A stretch of 64,000 nucleotides of DNA from Prorocentrum cordatum (GCA_963575745.1 CAUYUJ010018333.1:27910-91909); one strand, 5' to 3'. Shown: positions 43,200 through 53,463, counted from the first letter of the stretch. The notes: generated from the letters alone by a model not told the origin. Numbers and translations: made by a program.

Positions 43200-43690
43200 C
43201 CGCTCGGCCCGCCCGTCAGGGTCATGCCCTTCGTGCCCCATGCTCGCTCGCGCCATTTGTGCCTCATTGCTGTCCTTCGTGTCCCATCCCCTTGTGGCCT
43301 AGGCGCTGCCCTTCGTGGTCCCGATGCTGTCCTCAGTGGCCCCTGGCTGCCCTTTGTGGCCCATATATACGCCCTTCGTGGCCCCCAGTCGCTCGTGCCC
43401 TCAGTGGCCCCATTGCTGCCCTTCGTGGCCTCGCTGCTGCCCTCAGTGGCCCCTTTGCTGCCCTTTGTGGCCCATCTCTACGCCCTTCGTGGCCCCCAGT
43501 CACTCGTGCCCTCAGTGGCCCCATTGCTGCCCTTCGTGGCCGCAGTGTAGCCCCGTGTGCCTCCCCCCCTCTGCCCTCAGTGGCTCCCTCGCTGCCCTTT
43601 GTGGCCCACATTTTCGCCCTTCGTGGCCCCCAGTCGCTCGTGCCCTCAGTGGCCCCATTGCTGACTTTCGTGGCCCCGGCTTAGGCTCCT
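43200..43690. repeat. CCCTTCGTGGCCCC minisatellite
   Basis: About 20-bp units (GTGGCCCCATTGCTGCCCTT). A related cluster occurs at 44630-44760. Confidence 0.85.
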
Positions 43691-43859
43691 TTGAGGTTCG
43701 GCCACATGTTGTCTGTTCTTGGCCCCACCTCCTGCTACTATCTTTCTTCTTTGTGTTATCTCTCTCTCTCGTGCTCCCCCCTTGTCCGTTACTTCCATCC
43801 GCTCTTTCAATGCCTTGAATGCTGCACGACGTACACGTTGCAGGTAAGGAAGCTATATC

Positions 43860-44275
43860 CCCAAGGTGGTACGATCGAAGACGAAGAGGGTGGGTGTCGA
43901 GGGTTCGGGATATACGTGTTGGATGGCACGCGATCGGATTCGAGAGAACAGTCTTAAACTGATTGTTGTTTTTGCTGCTGCTGCTGCTAGTGTTGGTGTT
44001 GTTGGTGTTGTTGTTGTTGCTTCTGCTTTCAAGATGGTTGTGGATGTGGTTGTGGTTGTGATTGTGGTTGTGGTTGTTGCTCTTGGTGTTGTTTTTGTTG
44101 TCGTCATCGTCATCTGTTGTTGATATGGTTGATGTTGTTGTTGTTGTTGTTGTTGTTGATATCGTTGTTGTTGTGGGTGTTGTTGTTGCTGTTGCTGTTG
44201 CCGTTGCTGTTGTTGTTGTGGTTGTTGTTGTGGTTGCTGTTGAACTCTCATGTCTGAAGAATAATTATTGTTGAT
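43860..44275. mobile_element. Repeat family I, short form, copy 3
   Basis: GATCGAAGACGAAGAGGGTG leader, ACAGTCTTAAACTG, GTT/TTG tract, terminal GTCTGAAGAATAATTATTGT. The ~800-bp unique part of copies 1 and 2 is absent. Confidence 0.7.
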
Positions 44276-44299
44276 CCCCCCCCACCGGTGCATACTGTT

Positions 44300-44620
44300 T
44301 TTTCTCAATCAAAGTGTGCCCCTCGACGCTCGCACCCTGTTTTTTGACAGGGAAAGTCTTCCTGCTCAAACTGGCCGCCTGGCCCCCGGGTTACAACAAC
44401 AACGGCTTTCGCTTGAGACTTCCAATTTAGCCAGGACCCTCTCTCTCGCCCGAGACTTCCTCGCATTTTATTCAGGAACCGCGCTCTCGCTTGGGACTGC
44501 CTTATAATTTATTCAGGAATCGCTCTCCCGGCGCTCTGGAGTCGCGCTCTCGCTGGAGACTTGCTTGCAACTTACTGAAGAATAGCCTTGCGTTGGAATT
44601 TCCGGCCATTTTGACCAACC
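44300..44620. repeat. Repeat family J, copy 2
   Basis: CGCTCTCGCTGGAGACTTGC, GAGACTTCCTCGCATTTTAT and similar degenerate units. Confidence 0.6.
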
Positions 44621-45004
44621 TTGGCCCCATAGTTGCCTTCTGTGGCCCCGCATTGTCTGCACTTCGTGGCCCCCGCTCGTTCGCGCTCTTCGTTGCCCCA
44701 TACGCATCTTCGCGTCCCCGCTGTCGCCCTTCGTGGCCTACTTCGTGCCCTTCGTGGCCCTGCTGTCGTTCTCTCGCTCTCGCTTTCGCTCGTCATCGCC
44801 GTCGCCGTCGTTGCCGTCGTCGTCGACGTCGTCGTCGTCGTCGTCGTCGTCGTCGTGGTCGGTCCCCTGTCCGTCCCTCTTGGGGTCGGGTCGACGGTCC
44901 GCGGCCGCAACGCCGATCAGCGCTGCCGTTGGCCAGGCCGACGGTCCGCGGCCGCCCCGCCGCTTGCCGGGGCCCGGCCTGCAGGGAAGAAAGGTATACC
45001 CCCC
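44621..45004. other. Minisatellite remnants and GTC tract
   Basis: CTTCGTGGCCC units to 44760, a GTC tract at 44800-44862, and a 16-bp direct repeat GACGGTCCGCGGCCGC at about 44890 and 44940. No gene recognised. Confidence 0.55.
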
Positions 45005-45130
45005 AAAAGGGGTTCGATCGAAGACGAAGAGGACGGGTATCGAGGGTTTGGGAAATACGCGTTATTGGACACTCGAGCATATAAGGGCGAACAGTCTTAT
45101 AATTATTATTATTGTTGTTGGTGTTGTTGC

Positions 45131-45161
<31 letters not shown>

Positions 45162-45235
45162 GATGGTGTTGTTGTTGTTGTATGATGTTGTTGTTGCTGC
45201 TGCTGTTGTGGTTGTCTGTTCCTACCCCCTCCTGC
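45005..45235. mobile_element. Repeat family I, short form, copy 4
   Basis: GATCGAAGACGAAGAGGACG leader, GGCGAACAGTCTTATAATTA, then a GTT tract. A fifth leader (GATCAAAGACGAAGAGGAAA) lies at 45367. Confidence 0.65.
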
Positions 45236-45518
45236 TAAGCTCTGTCGTGCTCCACCTTTGTTCCCCCGCCTTGTCCCTTCCTTCCATTCGTCCTCTCTCC
45301 TCCTGCTTTTGGGGCTGCGCCGAATGCACGAAGCAGATAAGGCAGACATAACTCCAAGGGTGCACGATCAAAGACGAAGAGGAAAGATATTGTGGGTTTG
45401 GGACACCCGTGTTGAATTGCACGTCCTTGTCGTTGTTGTCATCGTTGTCGTTGTTGTCGCCCGCGACCCGCCCGCGAATCACTTGTGACCCACCCGGCGG
45501 CCCGCTCCCCCAAGACCC

Positions 45519-45693
45519 TTGGGCGTTGCGTAATAGGGGGGTCATACATGGGGGGGTGGCGAGGGTGGTCCGAAAAGGTACCCAAACGGTGCCTAAACGA
45601 GCCCCCTGGGGCTCCGGAGGGGCCCGAAAGGGGCACGAAAGGGGACCGTTTCTGACCCCCCTATTTGTGACCCCCCCATGAAGCCACGCCCAA
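45519..45693. mobile_element. TIR element family H, copy H1
   Basis: Exactly 175 bp, TTGGGCGTTGCGTAATAGGG ... ATGAAGCCACGCCCAA. It is flanked by the 5-bp duplication GACCC (45514-45518 and 45694-45698). The other two copies, also 175 bp, are 47013-47187 and 54722-54896. The interior is open on the minus strand (58 codons) in all copies. Confidence 0.93.
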
Positions 45694-45858
45694 GACCCAC
45701 CCACATTGCTTTGGCACAAATTCTGCGCCTGCGGTGGGCTCGTTGTACAACTTGTGAACGTCGACGCCTTCGGTGAGCTTCTTCAGGACCTCGCAGATTG
45801 CCGATGACCCCGCCGCCCCCTCACCTTTATTCCCGACTGCGGGGGCCATGGTACACAT
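45694..45858 (-). CDS. Candidate first exon, minus strand, protein unknown
   Basis: Read on the minus strand from an ATG at 45849 (or 45858) it gives MAPAVGNKGEGAAGSSAICE, then VLKKLTEGVDVHKLYNEPTA and GAEFVPKQCGWV, the least repetitive and most protein-like text in the right half of the window. The exon runs into element H1. Removing H1 with one GACCC copy keeps the frame and continues as GWVLGERAAGWVTSDSRAGR. No family is recognised, and the downstream gene could not be followed. Confidence 0.4.
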
Positions 45859-46005
45859 TAACGTTTTGAGATTGCTCGGATTTTCGTCATCTGCGCAAGA
45901 GCCCAGTGCCGATCGACGAAATCCGCGCGGACCCCCGAGAGTTCATTTTTCAATCCGCCCCGTGCTGCTCCTATAGTATAGTGCTTCTGACGTCCGTGCA
46001 GTGGA

Positions 46006-46420
46006 GGCCCATGCCAAGAGACGCCCTGCTTGCCTCCAGGGTGCCCTGGGTTGCTCGGGATGTTCGAGGGCTTTGCTCTGGAAGGCGTGACGGTTCCCAC
46101 ACCAGGCATCCATGCCTTGGCATCGCTCGGACGTGTTTTTTTTTCCTCGGCGAGGACCATCGAGGAGCATCCTTGATCGTTTCGCGAAAAAACCACGCAC
46201 GACACCGAAAAAAACACAGGAAATGGACGTCCGAGCGATGGAGAGATGCACGTCCTGGGGCCCCAGGGTCGGGTTTCTTGCGGAAGGGTCCTTGTGGTCG
46301 TGCACTGTAAAATTGAGTTCCGGAGGTCCGTGCGGAGTTCTTTGGATGGGCGCTGGCCCCCGGGGCTGGACCTCAACGCTGTACTGTACTGGACTTCGGC
46401 GGTGTTGCTTTGTGTTTCGT
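46006..46420 (+). repeat. Repeat family K, copy 2, interrupted by element L
   Basis: Matches 39640-39945 in two blocks, up to about 46117 and from about 46245. The 120-bp element L sits between. Confidence 0.75.
46121..46240. mobile_element. TIR element family L, copy 1
   Basis: CATCGCTCGGACGT and ACGTCCGAGCGATG are perfect 14-bp inverted ends of a 120-bp element nested in family K. A decayed relative lies at 61252-61360. Confidence 0.85.
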
Positions 46421-46585
46421 TTCGGGAGGGAGGTGCAGGAAGACACAAAACAACAAACGACAACCACGAAACAACAACGACAACAACAACAAGACAACAA
46501 CGACGACAACAACAGCACAAAAAGCGAACCACAAAACAGCAACGACGACACGAAACACAACACGTTTAGGTGCAGTCCTGCCGTC

Positions 46586-46756
46586 GGGCGACGAAATCTA
46601 TACATATCCACTGCTCCCTGACCATGCCCACCTTGAACCCAGGAGCTGTGTATGCGCCCTCCTGGCCAAGCCAGGAGGGCGTGGCGTATACACCGCTGCG
46701 GGGTTGAGGATGGGATTTGGCCAGGGAGCAGTGGATATGTATAGATTTCGTCGCCC
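46586..46756. mobile_element. Foldback family N, copy 2
   Basis: GGGCGACGAAATCTATACAT ... ATGTATAGATTTCGTCGCCC, with an inner hairpin at CCTCCTGGCCAAGCCAGGAGG. 171 bp, with arms of about 45 bp before the first large mismatch. Confidence 0.88.
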
Positions 46757-47012
46757 TATGCCGGACCCCACCCTGGGCCCTCCACGGGGGCCGTCCACAG
46801 GGCGCCGCTCCGGGGGCCAGCCGTGGAGCCACACAGGGCTCCGACAGGGCCGGGGACCGGAGGAGCTCGCGAGCGGCTCCCCAGGGGCCGGGAGGCCGCA
46901 CCTCGAGTGCCGGGCCCCTTTGGGGGGGCCCTTTCTCGAGTCGAGGCTCGGGGTGTTCGGCTGCTCTCGTCCGCAGTCGTCGGTTTCCCGGTGTCGGGAT
47001 GCCTTGCAGCGG
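46757..47012 (-). other. Coding-like segment left of H2
   Basis: Open on the minus strand. 46952-47012 is related to 29936-29992 (see the unoccupied site). It gives Pro/Arg-rich text, so the coding status is uncertain. Confidence 0.35.
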
Positions 47013-47187
47013 TTGGGCGTCGCGTAATAGGGGGGTCATACATGGGGGGGTGGCGAGGGTGGTTCGAAAAGGTACCCAAACGGTACCTAAACGAGCCCCC
47101 TGGGGCTCTGGAGGGGCACGAAAGGGGCACGAAAGGGGACCTTTTCTGACCCCCCCATTTGTGACCCCCCCATGAAGCCACGCCCAA
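47013..47187. mobile_element. TIR element family H, copy H2
   Basis: 175 bp with the same ends as H1. 5-bp duplication AGCGG at 47008-47012 and 47188-47192. The related site at 29985-30010 has a single AGCGG and no insert. Confidence 0.94.
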
Positions 47188-47664
47188 AGCGGCTGCACCT
47201 CGCCGAGAGTCTTCAGAGGGGGGTCCGGGCCGTCCCGAGCGCCGCTGGAGGCCCGCGGGTGATCCCGAAGACCACCAGGGGATAGGCTCAGGAGGCCGAG
47301 GTCGCGAGCAGCGAGCACCTCCGTGCCCCGGGCCGTGGCCCGAGAGGGCTCTGTGAGGGTTGGCTCCGAGCGGGGCCCCAGGCGGCCCGGGGATGGGCTT
47401 CTCCGCCTCCCTGGCCCTCGGGGCGCCCCGCCGGCCGCGGCTCCAGCGGGCCCTGCACGCCTCGCTGGCGGAGGCCGCGGCGCCGCGCCTCGCGGCCGAG
47501 GCCGCCGCCGCCGCGGGCGCCCGCAGCGACGCGCCGCCGCAGGCCGCGTCGGGCGCTCCGCGCGGTGGCCGCGTCGGGCTCGCCGCCGCCGCCGGCCGCG
47601 GGCGCTCTGCTGCGGGGTGCTGCCGCTTCCTAGGAGGGCCGAGGGGTGCCGATGCCGCTGTGAA
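47188..47664. other. GC-rich Ala-rich segment, possible exon
   Basis: One + frame reads LQRALHASLAEAAAPRLAAE and AAAAAGARSDAPPQAASG, helical and Ala-rich, ending at the family A element at 47665. The minus frame is also open, so strand and coding status are uncertain. Confidence 0.35.
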
Positions 47665-47829
47665 GTCGGGCATGTCGTCGCCCTACAGGAGGGGTGTCCG
47701 AGAAGAGTCAATCATCACATCTGGGGACGATGTGTTGGCTAAAACATGTTTTGTTCGTTATGGATTCGTTTGTTTCGACAATTTTCAGTTTTTCTTCCAG
47801 AGTTCGCTTGTAGGAGGACAGGCCCGACC
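47665..47829. mobile_element. TIR element family A, copy 3
   Basis: GTCGGGCATGTCGTCGCCCT ... GCTTGTAGGAGGACAGGCCC, with an AT-rich core. Confidence 0.78.
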
Positions 47830-48195
47830 TCCCCTGTGGGTCTCCTGGGAGGCCCCCGTTGCCACCGCTAGGTTCGTCTCGAGGTTCTGGTCGGGACGCG
47901 TCCTGGGAGAGTCGGGCCGAACGAAAGGGGGGATAGGGAAATGGGGGGTACGAAATCTGCTGCATGCAGCTGGTTTCGGCCCCGCCGCCGGGCCCATTCC
48001 TCGATACATGGGCGCCTCCCGGCGCCTGGAGGCGCGGGGAAAATCAGCTACGTGAGCTGATGCTCAAACCCCCCCTTTGCTATGCCCCCCTTTCGCCCGA
48101 CCCGAGAGAGGTCCGGGGAATAGCGATACTCGGTACCTCTGGTTTCCCAAGCTCCTGCCGGGGCTCCTGCTGCCTAGACCAGCACCTTCCGCACC
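47830..48195. other. Family P remnants
   Basis: 47836-47900 (TGCCACCGCTAGGTTCGTCT) and 48100-48140 (GAGAGGTCCGGGGAATAGCG) are the two halves of family P, separated by ~200 bp of other sequence. Confidence 0.5.
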
Positions 48196-48302
48196 TTCCG
48201 CGCGGCGTCGTCGTCGTCGTCGTCGTCGTTGTCCTGATCGTCGTCGTCTTTGTCGTCGTCGTCGTGATCGTCGTCGTCATCGTCGTGATCGGCGTCGTCG
48301 TG

Positions 48303-48354
<52 letters not shown>

Positions 48355-48356
48355 GA
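48196..48356. repeat. GTC trinucleotide tract
   Basis: About 160 bp of GTC with a few GTT/GAT variants. GCTCCTGCTGC occurs on both sides (near 48157 and 48404), a weaker version of the direct repeats seen around other GTC tracts. Confidence 0.9.
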
Positions 48357-48767
48357 GCTCGAGTGTTAGTTTCTGGCTGGCATGCTGGCGCTCTTGCAGG
48401 CGCTCCTGCTGCTACAGGCGAGTTCGATTGGCAGGTGGTACCCTTGTGTCCTCCCCTGAGGGCTTGTCGACTTTTCGCCGATCGACTTGTGGGGATCGAG
48501 CAAGATATATCCAGGTAAATGCAGATAACAGCTACATTCAGGTACATCGAGATAGATCCGGGTAAGTCCAGGATCCAGCGATTTCCAGGGAAAGTTGGAG
48601 CAACTCGCGGCCGCTCCAGCGCGAGTAGAAGGACGGCAGAAGTCGTTCAGCCTTCAACGAGTCTTGTGTGTTCTCGTCCTGGGCCCTCTGCATTCCTCGG
48701 GCAGTGTGGCCCTCGGAAGGGTCTTCTGTGCTCTCCCGTGTCCTTCCTCCCCAATCATTCAGGAGGG

Positions 48768-48925
48768 AAAGAATCACACAGACACAATTCATCGTTGACT
48801 CCCAGGAAAACATGCAAAAATATGGGAAGTGGGGGGGAAGACAAGAACCCACAAGATATTGGAAAATATGGGCAATCTTTTTATTTGTGTGTATTTATTT
48901 GTGTCTCCAGGGGCCCCTTCCATCA
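48768..48925. mobile_element. Dispersed element family E, copy 2
   Basis: GGAAAGAATCACACAGACAC ... TTTGTGTCTCCAGGGGCCCC. Confidence 0.8.
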
Positions 48926-49861
48926 TACACGACTCCCAGCACTCGGCGTGAGGCAGGCGGGTGCAGTGGGGCTGGCCCGTGCCAGGACCAGGGATTGGCC
49001 AGCGCGTTCCGGCGAGCTCTCAGAGCGTGCCCCGGAGCGCCCTGGCACGGCCCTGGAGCGCCCGCCTCCTCCAGGGCCGCCGGGCCTCAGGTACCGCTCC
49101 GACGCACCGTCCGAGGCCGTCCCGGTCCTGGCTTCGTCCTCGGGATCGGGGCCTCGGGTTTTTCTTTCCTGTCGGCGTGCCACCGGGGGCGGCCAAGAGG
49201 TGGGCGATGACCAGGTGGGGGGGGTGGGGACATCATGGCGGGGGCCACGAGATCTCCCCAGACTTCATGGCGCCCCTTCTCATTCCCTCACGTCCCTCGC
49301 CCGTGGTCAGAAATCGGTCTCCTATCCTTGCTGGGCTTCTTATGAGGAGCCACAGTTTCCCTTGTGGGAAAAACAGGGGCCTCGCTTCTCTTCTATGGGG
49401 TTCCTCATGACAGCGTTTCGACTGCAACATGCATGGTCGTCCCTCCCCTCTGGGCCCGTTCCGGCCCCTTGCCAGAGGCTGGGGGCTTCCAGTTTCGGCT
49501 TCCGTTAGGGCGTCAGAGGGCCTCGGCGGCTTCGGTCGCAGATCATGGGCCCAGTACGTCCTCGAAGTTGCGCGCACTTGGTGTGCGCTCGCGTGCGCCA
49601 GCGTCAGAAGGCACCTGCGGGGAGGTCGTCGTCGGAAGGATCAAGGAGGCTCGAGCCCCATTTCGGGGGGCCGGTACGCCGGAGTGTGCCGCGGATGGAG
49701 CGGGATCAGGCTGGACTAGAAGCGGGACTCAGCGGGACTCGGCAGGAAAGAGCCGGATTGGGCCGGATGTCGGGCCAGGGCAGAGTCAGGATTTGATTTC
49801 CCAGGAGTTGCATCCGAAGTAGCATTTGGCAGCAGACGGGAAAGCGCAGAGGTAGTTAACG
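48926..49861. other. No gene recognised
   Basis: GC-rich DNA with open frames in several phases and no recognisable protein features. 49690-49760 has GGGACTCAGCGGGACTCGG repeats. Confidence 0.4.
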
Positions 49862-49990
49862 TGCATTGGCGTCGGGTTAGCGTCGGTCTCGCGTCGATCT
49901 GCACCGATCGTCGTCGATTAGTAGCGCCGATTCGCAAGAACCAGCACGATGGCATAGGAGGTTCCTACTACTTGCCACCGAACTTGGCAC
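49862..49990. repeat. Repeat family F, copy 3
   Basis: TTAGCGTCGG-type units, then CAAGAACCAGCACGATGGCA and CTTGCCACCGAAC. Confidence 0.72.
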
Positions 49991-50325
49991 CCTTACATTC
50001 AAGACGCTACGCCAAGGAACAGTCTTGGCTCGGAATGGGCTCGACGTTCCTTAGGTCCTTCCATGGATGTTCCTCGTGCCCTCGTTGTGCGCGCAGGCGC
50101 TGTTCGGGCCAACTGCGGGCTTCGTTCCTTAATTTGCTAGTCCTTGACTCAGCAGCCCTCCTGCACCGCGCATCCTCAAGAGCCCCGTCGAAGCGTGACC
50201 AGGAGCTGACTGTCGCTTCGCTGCTCCTGCCGCCGCCGCTGCTGTCGGCGCTGCTCCCGCCGCACGGTCGGGCCACGCTGATGCTGCGGCCTGTTGCTGC
50301 CGGCAGTCACTCGGAGGAGGAAAAG

Positions 50326-50470
50326 GTATCCATACCGCTACCCTCCGCCCGTTTTCATCTTTTTTGGGCCTCCTGGGAGGCCCTCGTCGCCACTGCTGGA
50401 TTCGCCTCGAAATCCTGGTCAGAACGCACCACGAGAGAGGTCCGGGGAGTAGCGGTATCGGTACCCTTCG
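50326..50470. mobile_element. TIR element family P, copy 3
   Basis: GGTATCCATACCGCTACCCT ... GAGTAGCGGTATCGGTACC, with core CGTCGCCACTGCTGGATTCG. Confidence 0.8.
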
Positions 50471-50934
50471 ATTTCCCCAGTTGCAGTTGAAATCGATAGT
50501 TAGGATTGACAGCCTTCCCAGGGATCCCTTACATCCTGGCCTCCTCGGTCCATCCTTCATCCCTTTCGATTGCCAGCCCCGCTCGAAGAGCTTCGACATG
50601 GGCGTCCCACGGGGCTTGCATCATGATGGATCCTCACTATCAGTTTTCATTGTCGTGCCTCAAACACTCTCGCTTCGCCACGAACCAAATGGGTACGGAC
50701 ATACCGGGTACGATGCCCAACATCATCTCTTGCTTACCTTGAACATGACTTGTCCATTTGAAACAGAAGGTGGCCTGCCCAACAGCGGCCGCTGTTGGTT
50801 TTGGACAACGTTTTGTGTTGGGCATAGTGCTCAATTTTTCTGTACCCGTCTCGGGTTTCCAATCTGTTCATTAGCATTTCATTGAAGCTTCGATAGTCCT
50901 CGCACTTCTGTCTTCACAGTGCATTCGCATGCGC
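50471..50934. other. Family G relative, no gene recognised
   Basis: 50508-50640 (GACAGCCTTCCCAGGGATCC ... GGGCTTGCATCATGATGG) is related to family G. The rest is unassigned. Confidence 0.4.
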
Positions 50935-51050
50935 CGATTTAGCGTCGATTCGAGTCGATTTGGATCGATTTGCGTTTGTTAGCGTCGATTCGCAAGAGCC
51001 TGCAAGAGGGTATTGGAGGCTCGCATGAGTTGCCACCGAACCCTCGCGTT
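50935..51050. repeat. Repeat family F, copy 4
   Basis: GATTTAGCGTCGATTCG-type units, then CAAGAGCCTGCAAGAGGGTA and GAGTTGCCACCGAACC. Confidence 0.72.
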
Positions 51051-51214
51051 ATGAGCCGCATCGCGACCGAATGATTTGGGCCGTTTTGGATTTAAGAGGC
51101 TCCCGCTAGGCCCCGCGGCTTTTCCAAAACAGCCTGAGAGGTCTCTTTCTTGCGCCGGGGCCGTCAAGCATACGACGCCAGACAGATGCTCGGCCCAGGA
51201 GTCTCGGGCGGGCT

Positions 51215-51376
51215 GTCATGGGGGGTGACACAACGGAGGGGTGAAGAAAAAAAGGGCCCTGACGGGGACCTTTCGGGCCCCTTTTTGGGCCAGCTGGGGG
51301 TCCGATAGGAGCCCTATAAGCCTCTTGAAGGCAAGCCCTTGTCTTCACCCCCCATTTTTATGTCATCCCCCATCAC
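51215..51376. mobile_element. Foldback element
   Basis: GTCATGGGGGGTGACA and TGTCATCCCCCATCAC are inverted ends of a 162-bp element. Inner arms GGAGGGGTGAAGA and TCTTCACCCCCCA also pair. The G-run chemistry resembles family H, but the sequence is distinct. Confidence 0.75.
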
Positions 51377-51718
51377 CACCGGCCCGAAAGGGGTCGAGAG
51401 GTTGTGGGCCATCCACTCGATGAATGGCGGGTTGTCGGATGTTCCAGTGGTTCTGCTGAGCCTGACACTGGTGCTGCTCCTGCGTCACGGAACGACCGTG
51501 CGTTTCGTGAACCATCCACGGCCTACCCAGGTAGAATTGCCCCCGTCTGCCAGTGGGGAGTCGCTCCCGGCAGGGATCGGACGCGAGACCGAGCCCGGCA
51601 GCGTTCGGTTCTCCTTTGCCTCCACCTGACACCACGGAGCTCGTTCACGCTGCTCGCAGACGTCAGCAAAAAACCATACGTCTGCCTTGGCGCTACGTCG
51701 TGAGGCCCCCCGTGGCAG

Positions 51719-52004
51719 ATCCAGGCCATCTGCGAGCAGCTACTCTGCGAGTCGTGGGAAGCGCTCGTCTGCATGCCTCCGCCCCCGCACCCCCCCGCGA
51801 CGCCGCCGAGCCGCCGCCCGCGCGCGGAGAAGGCCGCGCGCCAGCTGCAGGCCGCGGAGCAGCGCGCCCAGCGGGCCGAGCGGGAGCTGGCCGCGGCGCT
51901 GTCGAGGGCCTCGGCCCTGGAGGCCGAGGGCCGGGCGCTGCGGCGGGCCCTCGCCGAGCGCGAGGCCTCCGGCGACCGAGCCGCCGCCGCCGCTGGCGAT
52001 CGCC
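51719..52004 (+). CDS. Candidate exon, coiled-coil protein fragment
   Basis: After GTGGCAG (a usable acceptor) one frame reads IQAICEQLLCESWEALVC, a Pro-rich turn (PPPPHPPATPP), then a clear heptad coiled coil: EKAARQLQAAEQRAQRAERE, LAAALSRASALEAEGRAL and RRALAEREASGDRAAAAAG. It ends at a GAC tract. The palindrome GGCGATCGCC stands at both tract edges (51995-52004 and 52214-52223). It may belong to the gene at 53801, but the joint is not shown. Confidence 0.45.
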
Positions 52005-52050
52005 GCGCCGACGACGACCACGACGACGACGACGACGACGGTGACGACCA

Positions 52051-52099
<49 letters not shown>

Positions 52100-52101
52100 C
52101 A

Positions 52102-52147
<46 letters not shown>

Positions 52148-52165
52148 CACGACGACGACGATGGT
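52005..52165. repeat. GAC trinucleotide tract
   Basis: Near-pure GAC repeats; the opposite strand gives GTC, as in the other tracts. Confidence 0.92.
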
Positions 52166-52751
52166 GACGACGGATGGGATGCTCGGGTTGCTGCAAATCC
52201 GGCCTCCAGCGCCGGCGATCGCCACGACCACTTCGTGCGGTGAGGAACCAGTGCCCGAAAGGGCTCATTTCGACTCCTCTGATGTGATTCGGCTCGATGT
52301 CGATGGATTCCGATTCGGGATCGATTCGTCTTCGGAATCCGCATGGGATTCCGATGTGGATTCCGATTTCTCTCGAGTGGGGCTTTACGAGCCTGCCGAT
52401 GTCCGCCGATGCGACTTCTACCGACTTGGCTGCCGATTCCGGGCGACCCGACTCATGCGCATCGCGGATCTTTTTTTGTTGACTCGATTTTGGGTTCTTT
52501 TGCCCTATGATGTAATCGGAAAGGCGAACAAATCAGACTCGTGTTCCGATGTTTGCAGACTGCTCATCAACGGTCCGGGGTCTGGAGCCATCGGTCCACG
52601 CATTCCAAGGCCTCCACGGGCCTTTGTCCACGGCCAGGGGAAGCAAGGACGCGCAAAGCGAAGGGTTCGCAGGCGGTTCGGGAACACATGTCCAGCCAAC
52701 GATCTTCGGGCTGGGCATTAGTCCTGACAATTCCTCGGCCACGCGCAGAGG
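52166..52751. other. No gene recognised
   Basis: 52280-52440 has GATTCCGAT-type irregular repeats. Remaining open frames are not convincing. Confidence 0.4.
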
Positions 52752-52889
52752 GGGGTAGTTAGAGGGGGGGAAGGCTTCTTAGAAGCACCCCTGCTTCTTA
52801 GAGGGCGCGGGCCTTATCATCTGTAGATGTAGGCCCGCCGCCTTCTAAGAAGCAGGCTCCCTCTAGAAGCCCTCTCCCCTCCCCCTACC
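52752..52889. mobile_element. Foldback element
   Basis: TTAGAGGGGGGGAAGGCTTC ... GAAGCCCTCTCCCCTCCCCC, with inner GCTTCTTAGA/TCTAAGAAGC arms around ATCTGTAGAT. Confidence 0.75.
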
Positions 52890-52948
52890 ACCCTGTGCGC
52901 GCCGCCAAATTTCCCCAGGGCCGGTTTTGCGTCCTGATTTGCTCAGGA

Positions 52949-53110
52949 TGGGAAAAACACACACAGACACAATGAATCGTCGATTCCCAAGAAAATATGG
53001 TAAAATATAGGAAGTTGGGGGGAAGACACACCTCCAGATCATATCGAAAACATATGGGGAATCCTGTTACTTGTGTGTAGTTAGTTCTTTGTGTGTCCCA
53101 GGGCCCCTTC
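52949..53110. mobile_element. Dispersed element family E, copy 3
   Basis: GGAAAAACACACACAGACAC ... TTTGTGTGTCCCAGGGCCCC. Confidence 0.78.
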
Positions 53111-53290
53111 AGTTGTGTTCTGTGGGTCCTGGGGGCCTGGCGGGGGCCCCCAGGGGCCGAGAGCAGTGCCAGGGCGGGGGAGGCCTGGGAGCCCTGGTCC
53201 CGAGACTCCGATGCAGCCCCCGGGAGGTAGGATGCCGACGCCGCCCCTGGCTCGAAATCTGACTTATTCCAGCTCGATCCCGCTGAATCC

Positions 53291-53463
53291 TTCGGGGGTG
53301 GAGAGACCTCCCGCCCTGGCACGTCGATGAGTGAATTGGCCGTTTTCGGTTCGCGAGAGGGCGTCGCGGCCGTCATTTTTGCGGGTCCAGGTCCGCGGGT
53401 TTCGGTCCCAGGCCGTTTTCACTAAGGGGAGGTTTACTAAAGGGAGGTGTGTCCACCGCCGAG
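53291..53463. mobile_element. TIR element family D, copy 3
   Basis: 173 bp, TTCGGGGGTGGAGAGACCTC ... GGAGGTGTGTCCACCGCCGA. The 17-bp direct repeat TCCAGCTCGATCCCGCT lies on both sides (53268-53284 and 53470-53486). Confidence 0.85.

Noticed and set aside
46566-47711. A 381-codon minus-strand gene
   Set aside because: Runs straight through element H2 and GC-rich Ala/Arg/Pro text; only small parts show similarity to another locus, so a full-length gene is not supported.
51740-52231. Poly-Val or poly-Asp protein around 52.0-52.2 kb
   Set aside because: Translation of the GAC tract; only the part before 52005 looks like protein.
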